From: Cephalotus follicularis
Lineage: Eukaryota > Streptophyta > Magnoliopsida > Oxalidales > Cephalotaceae
DNA: 64,000 nt
NCBI GenBank assembly: GCA_001972305.1
Contig: BDDD01000375.1
Coordinates: 1-64,000 of the forward strand
Direction of reading: 5' to 3'
Part shown: positions 58,525 to 64,000 of the stretch, piece by piece
Layout: each line of letters begins with the position of its first letter
Numbering within the stretch: the first letter of the stretch is position 1
The notes under the pieces: generated by a model
Databases searched by the model: none
What the model was told of the DNA's origin: nothing
Seen by the model: the letters and a program-made list of their open reading frames with translations, nothing else
Program-made: the position numbers and the translations under genes

Positions 58525-59905
58525 GGCCCAGTGTTTCTCCGTGGGGTTCACCTGTGTTATTTGTCAAGAAGAAGGATGGGTCGATGAGGCTTTGCATCAA
58601 CTACCGAATATTGAACAAGGAAATTATTAAGAACAAATACCCCCTCCCCCACATCGAGGATTTGTTCGACCAGTTGCAAAGGTCAGGGGTGTTTTCCAAA
58701 CCTGATTTGAGATTGGGTTATCACCAGCTGAGAGTAAGGGAAGGAGACATTGAGAAGACTGCCTTCCGGATGCGGTATGGTCACTACTAGTTCCTAGTGA
58801 TGTCGTTTGGTGTTACCAACGCACCAGCAACATTCGTGTCGTTGATGAACGACGTATTTCGACCATACCTGGACCAGTTTGTTGTAGTGTTTATTGATGA
58901 CATACTGGTATATTCAAGGAGCGAAGAGGAGCATGCGTAACACTTGAGGCTAATACAACAGATCCTCAGAGAGCACCGGTTGTACGCCAATTTTGGCAAG
59001 TGTGAATTTTGGCTCAATCATGTGATCTTTCTTGGTCACATCGTATCTAGAGAAGGCTTGACGGTGAATCCGTCAAAGACCGAAGTTGTGCGGGACTGGC
59101 CGTAACCGAAGAATGTGACGGAGGTGCATAGTTCCTTGGGTTTGCGGGGTATTATCGGAGGTTCATCCAGAACTTTTTGAGGATAGTCGTGCCTTTGACT
59201 AGACTGACCCAGTAGAAGACCTTATTTGTCTGGGACGAAGATTGTAAAGGTATTTTTGGTGAGCTGGAGAATCGATTGGTTACTGCACATGTCTTGGCAT
59301 TACCTGAGGGTAATGAGGGTTTTGCAGTTTACAGTGATGCATCGAGTAAGGGTTGGGCTGTGTGTTAATGCAGCGGGGCAGAGTGATTGTATATGCCTCA
59401 AGGAAGTTGAAGCCCTATGAGGAGAACTACCCGACGCATGATCTTGAACTAGCTACGATTATTTTTGCTCTTCAGAAGTGGAGGCACTATCTGTATGGGG
59501 CGCAATTTGAGATCTTTATGGATCATAAGAGTTTGAAGTAGCTGTTATGCCAAGATACACTGAACATGAGGCAACGAAGATGGGTAGAGTTCTTTAATGA
59601 TTATGATTGTAGTGTTCAGTACCACCCAGGGAAAGTGAATATGGTCGCCGATGCCTTGAGTCGCAAGGCCATGATTGCCAGTAGGATGGTGTCGCAATGG
59701 AAGATGTTGGAAGACTTCCAAGAGTGGACTCCGTCCTTACAGTCACCGGGTATTTTTGTGGCTAGCATGAGAGTACAACCAGCATTGCTTGATGAAATAA
59801 AGAACGCTCAAGCACATGATCCTAAATTGCAGCAGATTCGGGAGAATCTGGACTCGAAGTCTAATTTTCGGGTACGTGCCGATGGTTTTCTGAGATTTTA
59901 GGGAC
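58525..59905 (+). pseudogene. Tekay E reverse transcriptase and RNase H
   Basis: It opens at the [18 protein letters not shown] segment, so the deletion removed the protease and the first ~80 residues of the reverse transcriptase relative to Tekay D. Motifs: [23 protein letters not shown], then [15 protein letters not shown] (near 58890) after a stop at 58788. RNase H shows [27 protein letters not shown] and YHPGKVNMVADALSRK. Several stops and shifts (58938, 59103, 59150, 59540) make it inactive. Confidence 0.9.
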
Positions 59906-61205
59906 GGGTGTGTCTATCGGATGAACACGGATTGAAGAGTGAGTTACTCTATACGGCTCACAAGTCTCTGTACAGTATCCATCATGGTAGCACCAAGATG
60001 TATCAGGATATGAAGAAGAATTACTGGTGGTCAGGTTTTAAACGTGAGATTGTCGAGTATGTTGCAAAGTGTCTAACTTGTCAGCAGGTCAAGACCAAAC
60101 ACCAGAGACCGGTAGATTATTACAGCCATTGCCAGTGGCAGAGTGGAAATGGGAACACATAACCATGGATTTTGTCTCAAGATTTCCACTGACTAGACAT
60201 CGTCATAATGCAGTGTGGCTTATCGTGGATAGACTCACGAAGTCAGCACATTTTCTACCCACTCATGTCACGGATTCAGCAAGCAAGTTGGCCCAATTGT
60301 ATGTCAAGGAGATTGTGAGGTTGCACGGTGTTCCTGTGAGTATTATTTGTGACAGAGATTCGATCTTCACTTCCAACTTTTGGAAGAGGTTTCAGACAGC
60401 TTTTGGGACAAAGCTGAACCTGAGCACTGCCTTTCACCCAAAGACCGATGGGCAGTCAGAGCGTACCATCCAGACCTTGGAAGATATGCTTCGAGCTTGT
60501 GTTATCGACTTTGCAGGTACTTGGGAAGACCATATTCCCCTGATAGAGTTTTCATATAATAACAGCTATCACTCTAGTATCTGTATGGCCCCATAAGGGG
60601 CTATGTATGGGAGGAAGTGTAGATCACCCGTTTGTTGGGGTGAGGTCGGTGAACGACCGTTGCTGGGATCTAATCTTGTTGAGGAGACTTCGGAGAAAGT
60701 CAACGTTATCAAAGAGAAGCTGCTTGCTGCTCAAAGCCGGCAGAAGAGCTATGTGGACAGTGTCAAGAGGAGGCCTTTGGCTTTCAATGTTGGTGATCAT
60801 GTGTTCTTAAAGGTTTCACCATGGAAGGGCGTGCAAAGGTTTGGGAAGAAGGGCAAGCTAGCTCTGCGGTATATTGGTCCTTTTGAGATTCTGGAGAGAG
60901 TTGGGGAGGTAGCCTACCAGCTTGCCTTACCTCCTACACTGTCGAACGTGCACGACATCTTCCATGTGTCTATGTTCAAAATATATATCCGAGACCCATC
61001 GCATGTCTTGGATTATGATACGGTTCCTGTACGAGATGACCTTTCTTGCGAGGAGTTGCCGGTGCGGATCATGGACTGGAAGACGTAGGTATTAAGGAAC
61101 CGAACCATCTCCATGCTGAAGGTTCAATGGCAGTTCCACCGACTGGACGAGGCCACTTGGGAACATGAAGATGATATCCGAGAGCGTTACTCGCACTTGT
61201 TCTAG
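59906..61205 (+). pseudogene. Tekay E integrase and chromodomain
   Basis: Zinc-binding part: [20 protein letters not shown] and CLTCQQ. Catalytic core: [13 protein letters not shown] (Asp near 60167), [12 protein letters not shown] (Asp near 60350) and [18 protein letters not shown] (Glu near 60460), so the D-D-E residues are intact. It continues with VGDHVFLKVSPWKGVQRFG and NVHDIFHVSMF. After a TAG at 61086 the same frame carries a chromodomain-like end, VQWQFHRLDEATWEHEDD, finishing at 61205. The chromodomain would direct insertion toward marked heterochromatin. A frameshift near 60110 and a stop near 60594 break the protein. This segment establishes the Tekay/Del assignment. Confidence 0.93.
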
Positions 61206-61236
61206 TACTGTTATAATTTCGAGGATAAAATTCCTT

Positions 61237-61250
61237 GAATGAGGGGTGGA
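61237..61250 (+). promoter_or_regulatory. Polypurine tract of Tekay E
   Basis: GAATGAGGGGTGGA abuts the LTR start TGTAACGCCCGGG. Confidence 0.88.
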
Positions 61251-61324
61251 TGTAACGCCCGGGATTTTCACACTTTATAATAATTTAATTTCCGATGTAA
61301 CCTTATCACGAAATTAATGAGAAT
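61251..61324 (+). mobile_element. 3' LTR of Tekay E, first 74 bp
   Basis: TGTAACGCCCGGGATTTTCAC onward parallels the 5' LTR start at 52607 with about six differences in 74 bp. Sirevirus C interrupts it at 61325 after AGAAT; the remainder lies beyond the window. Confidence 0.9.
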
Positions 61325-61992
61325 TGTTGGCCTTTGCCACCCCGATTAATTACGTTTACATATGTTATTTTGATGATTAACAAACATAGATTACTTGTTT
61401 GCATAATTCCTTGAGTTATAACTTCATATACTCACTGGATTTTATGTCCAAAGTTGTGCCAAGAACTTTTATGCAGAAACAGGACAACACAGCCGACTGG
61501 AAAGCAATCTAGTCGACTGCTCAAGGTTAAGTAGTCGACTTCCAGAGGTTATGTAGTCGACTGATTCTTCAACCAAACTCAGTATCTGCAGGAACACCAA
61601 TCCAGTCGACTGCCACAGGGGTCCAGTCGACTGCCAGGCAAATCCAGTCGACTGTCACAGGACACCAGTCGACTGCCAAGGGGTACAAATTCAGGCAGAA
61701 GCTTCTGTAACATTTTAACACCCAATCCAGCCGACTGAAGCAGGGGACCAGTCGACTGCCAGGGAATCCAGCCGACTGTTTTCAATTGTGCAAAATCATA
61801 CAGTAGCATTTGTAATCTCAAATTTTAGGCCAACAGCCGACTGGAACAGAGCATCCAGTCGACTGCCAGCACAACCAGTCAAATGCCAAGAGAAGACAGC
61901 CGACTGCCCAACACCAACGGCTATATTCAAATGTACGCGCCATCAATCCAGCCGACTGCCTTACAAATCCAGCCGACTGGATTTGTAACAGA
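61325..61992 (+). mobile_element. Left LTR of Sirevirus C, 3' part missing
   Basis: It starts TGTTGGCCTTTGCCACC and matches the right LTR from 62880 as far as the word TTTGTAACAGA at 61982-61992. The remainder of the LTR, including its promoter and end, is absent, and the envelope-like ORF follows directly. It differs from the right LTR at roughly 3 per cent of positions plus a 20-bp unit. Confidence 0.9.
61490..61985. repeat. CAGTCGACTG motif array of Sirevirus C
   Basis: About 16 copies of CCAGTCGACTGCCAGG-like units occur, with variants CAGCCGACTG and TAGTCGACTT. The core CAGTCGACTG is a perfect palindrome. The right LTR carries the same array at 63045-63555. Spacing is irregular (18-45 bp), so this is not a simple tandem repeat. 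Confidence 0.92.
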
Positions 61993-61993
61993 A

Positions 61994-62284
61994 GCGCATG
62001 TTAGGGCTGGGGATGATGATGATGATGAGGAGGACGATCCACAGCAGTTTGAGATGCGTCCGAGTGCTGGACAGAGCAGCAGCAGCAGCAGGCCTACCCT
62101 GGAGTCTCTTCAGGCTAGGATGGATCTTGCTCAGGCAGATATTGAGTATCTCAAGGGCCAAATGCACCAGTTTGGTGAAGGACAAGCAAATCTTATTCAG
62201 GGTCAAGCCTACATCCTTCGAGGCCAAGCCAACATCCTTGAGTTGTTTCAAAATGCATTTCCTCAGCACCCTCCTCCATCTTGA
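61994..62284 (+). pseudogene. Envelope-like ORF of Sirevirus C, C-terminal end only
   Basis: 97 codons: an acidic stretch (RAGDDDDDEEDDPQQFEM), a Ser-rich spacer, then a helical segment (ESLQARMDLAQADIEYLKGQM) with QANLIQGQA repeats, ending at a stop. Acidic-then-coiled-coil tails follow the plant transposon protein domain in Sirevirus envelope-like ORFs, as in Sirevirus B here (985-1300). The main domain, gag and pol are missing. The open frame runs back into the LTR, but that part is not coding sequence. Confidence 0.65.
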
Positions 62285-62879
62285 GCTTACATTTGCATTA
62301 TCATGTTTTTCTCTTGTATTGCTAAAACTTTGTTTTTGTAATGGTTGATAAGCTTTGTAAAAGACAAGTTATGTTGGTTAATGCATTTGATGTTTCTTAA
62401 AAGTATTTAAGGATAATATGCTTTGATTATTATTGTTTTGTGGATGTGGTTATTGAATGTAACCTTTTCTTATAAGTTGGATTATAATGTGCTCGAATTG
62501 TTTATTACTTATGCTTTGTTCTCATTGATATATATCTTGTATATGAATGCATAAGTTGAGGGGGAGCTCTTCAATCCGTGCTATGATTGAGGGGGAGCTT
62601 CCACTTATCTTTTTGTAGTTTGACAAAAAGGGGGAGAGATTTATATTTTGCATGTTGCATTAAGGTTGAAAGCTTGCATAAATGTTGCATGCATTTGGGG
62701 AATATATTGCATATTGATGAGATGGGTTGAAATCTTGCATTGAGCAAGTGTATTTTGATATGACATGTGCCTTGGATATGCAAAATTGATAAAATTGGAC
62801 TTTGAACTAAAAATGGTTAAGTTTGTCAAGAAGTTATGCAAAATATGCATGTTTTGTCAATCATCAAAAAGGGGGAGAT
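62285..62879 (+). promoter_or_regulatory. Sirevirus C 3' region with multiple polypurine tracts
   Basis: Purine tracts occur at about 62556 (TTGAGGGGGAG), 62588 (TTGAGGGGGAG), 62625 (AAAAAGGGGGAGAG) and 62866-62878 (AAAAAGGGGGAGA), the last touching the LTR start. The rest is AT-rich and non-coding. This is the Sirevirus pattern seen also in element A. Confidence 0.85.
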
Positions 62880-64000
62880 TGTTGGCCTTTGCCACCCCGA
62901 TTAATTACGTTTACATATGTTATTTCGATGATTAACAAACATAGATTACTTGTTTGCATAATTCCTTGAGTTATAACTTCATATACTCACTTGATTTTAT
63001 GTCCAAAGTTGTGCCAAGAACTTTTATGCAGAAACAGGTCAAGACAGCCGACTGGAAAGAAATCCAGTCGACTGCTCAAGGTTAAGTAGTCGACTTCCAG
63101 AGGTTATGTAGTCGACTGATTCTTCAACCAAACTCAGTATCTGCACGAACACCAATCCAGTCGACTGCCACAGGGGTCCAGTCGACTACCAGGCAAATCC
63201 AGTCGCCTGTCACAGGACACCAGTCGACTGCCATAGGGTACAAATTCAGGCAGAAGCTTCTGTAACATTTTAACACCCAATCCAACCGACTGAAGCAGGG
63301 GACCAGTCGACTGCCAGAGGATCCAGTCGACTGCCAGGGAATCCAGTCGACTATTTTCATTTGTGCAAAATCATACAGTAGCATTTGTAATCTCCAATTT
63401 TAGGCCAACAGCCGACTGGAACAGAGCATCCAGTAGACTGCCAGCACAACCAGTCGACTGCCTAGAGGAGACAGCCGACTGCCCAACACCAACGGCTATA
63501 TTCAAATGTACACGCCATCAATCCAGCCGACTGCCGTACAAATCCAGCCGACTGGATTTGTAACAGACCCTTAAAAATAGATCCGTTGGAGGCTCAACTA
63601 TAAGAGGAAAATTAGAGTTCTTGCACAAGTGATCAAGCATTCAAGTTGCATATTCTTCCAAGCTATCTCAAGTACAATACCAAGCTTTCAAACAATCAAA
63701 AGAGATCATTTCAAAGCAATCCAATACATTACAAATCTCACATTTTACATTCCACATTTACTAGAAGCTTTGTTTAGAGTTGTGCTTTATTGTAAACAAA
63801 TTCACTACGAATTTGTAACCATTTAAACACTTATTTCACACATACAAGAGAGGTTGTCTCTTGTATTGCTCGGCTGGAGCAAAGTTGTAATTCGCTAGGT
63901 TGGAGTGAAAGTTGTTGGAGCTCGGTTGAAGTTTCAAGCCCGGTTTGGGGCATACCTAGTGAAATACTCAAGGGGAGGCCTTTGGGAGTGGACGTAGGCA
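62880..64000 (+). mobile_element. Right LTR of Sirevirus C, running off the window
   Basis: It starts TGTTGGCCTTTGCC after the polypurine tract, with the GTCGACTG array at 63045-63555, then a TATA-like CTTAAAAATAGATCC near 63570, and downstream leader sequence ending in GGAGTGGACGTAGGCA, a block common near the end of Sirevirus LTRs. The end and target duplication are outside the window. Confidence 0.88.

Noticed and set aside
61490-61985. Regularly recurring short repeats resembling a CRISPR array
   Set aside because: The repeats are 10-16 bp, diverged, irregularly spaced, repeated again in the partner LTR and located in a plant retrotransposon LTR; there are no cas genes.

Overview
This window is plant nuclear DNA made almost entirely of retrotransposons nested inside one another. 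I see no intact cellular host gene, no tRNA gene and no true rRNA gene. The evidence for a flowering plant is the element mix: Ty1/copia elements of Sirevirus type with an envelope-like ORF and repeated polypurine tracts, other Ty1/copia elements with ~2 kb LTRs, Ty3/gypsy chromoviruses of Tekay/Del type, an Athila-like gypsy element, a LINE with an RVT-type zinc finger, and a Cassandra TRIM carrying 5S rRNA-derived LTRs. I cannot name the species. Element letters and numbers below are my own labels.

Left block (1-10194). A minus-strand Sirevirus (B) keeps only an LTR fragment, an envelope-like ORF and its 3' tail. It sits in the gag start of a minus-strand Tekay element whose 5' LTR is 2641-5214. 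That Tekay is inserted in the RNase H region of a plus-strand Sirevirus (A; 5215 to about 6960). A 5'-truncated LINE follows (about 6984-10194, poly-A at its end), interrupted by a solo Sirevirus-type LTR (7156-7605, target duplication GAGAC).

Central block (10195-39160). Copia-1 (broken polyprotein 10255-14272, 3' LTR from 14280) carries a complete minus-strand Cassandra TRIM in its LTR (14786-15668, target duplication TTGAT). Next is an Athila-like element (about 16789-37704). It is split by copia-2 (17788-33582), which is itself split by Tekay D (24046-29819, target duplication ATCAT). This is a three-level nest, and reading frames resume on either side of both insertions.

Right block (39164-64000). 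Copia-3 (5' LTR 39164-41051, polyprotein 42929-46405, shortened 3' LTR from 46400) stays in a single reading frame, broken only by stop codons. It is flanked by a short inverted repeat. Next to it is a minus-strand copia LTR (copia-4) that has taken two solo gypsy LTRs (47088-49218, target duplication CAATG; 49847-52318, target duplication TAATT) and then Tekay E (52607 to beyond the window). The 5' LTR of Tekay E contains another solo LTR (54699-56870, target duplication TATGC). Its 3' LTR is cut by Sirevirus C (61325 to beyond 64000), which again is an LTR plus envelope-like tail with gag and pol missing.

The most unusual feature is shared across these unrelated elements. Nearly every LTR, and two gag leaders, carries an array of short palindromic CpG motifs built on GTCGAC and GACGTC, usually upstream of the presumed promoter. 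The elements look dead as autonomous units: there are stops, frameshifts and deletions in every polyprotein, many of the stops being C-to-T type. Tekay D looks the youngest, because its two surviving LTR segments are identical over 265 bp.
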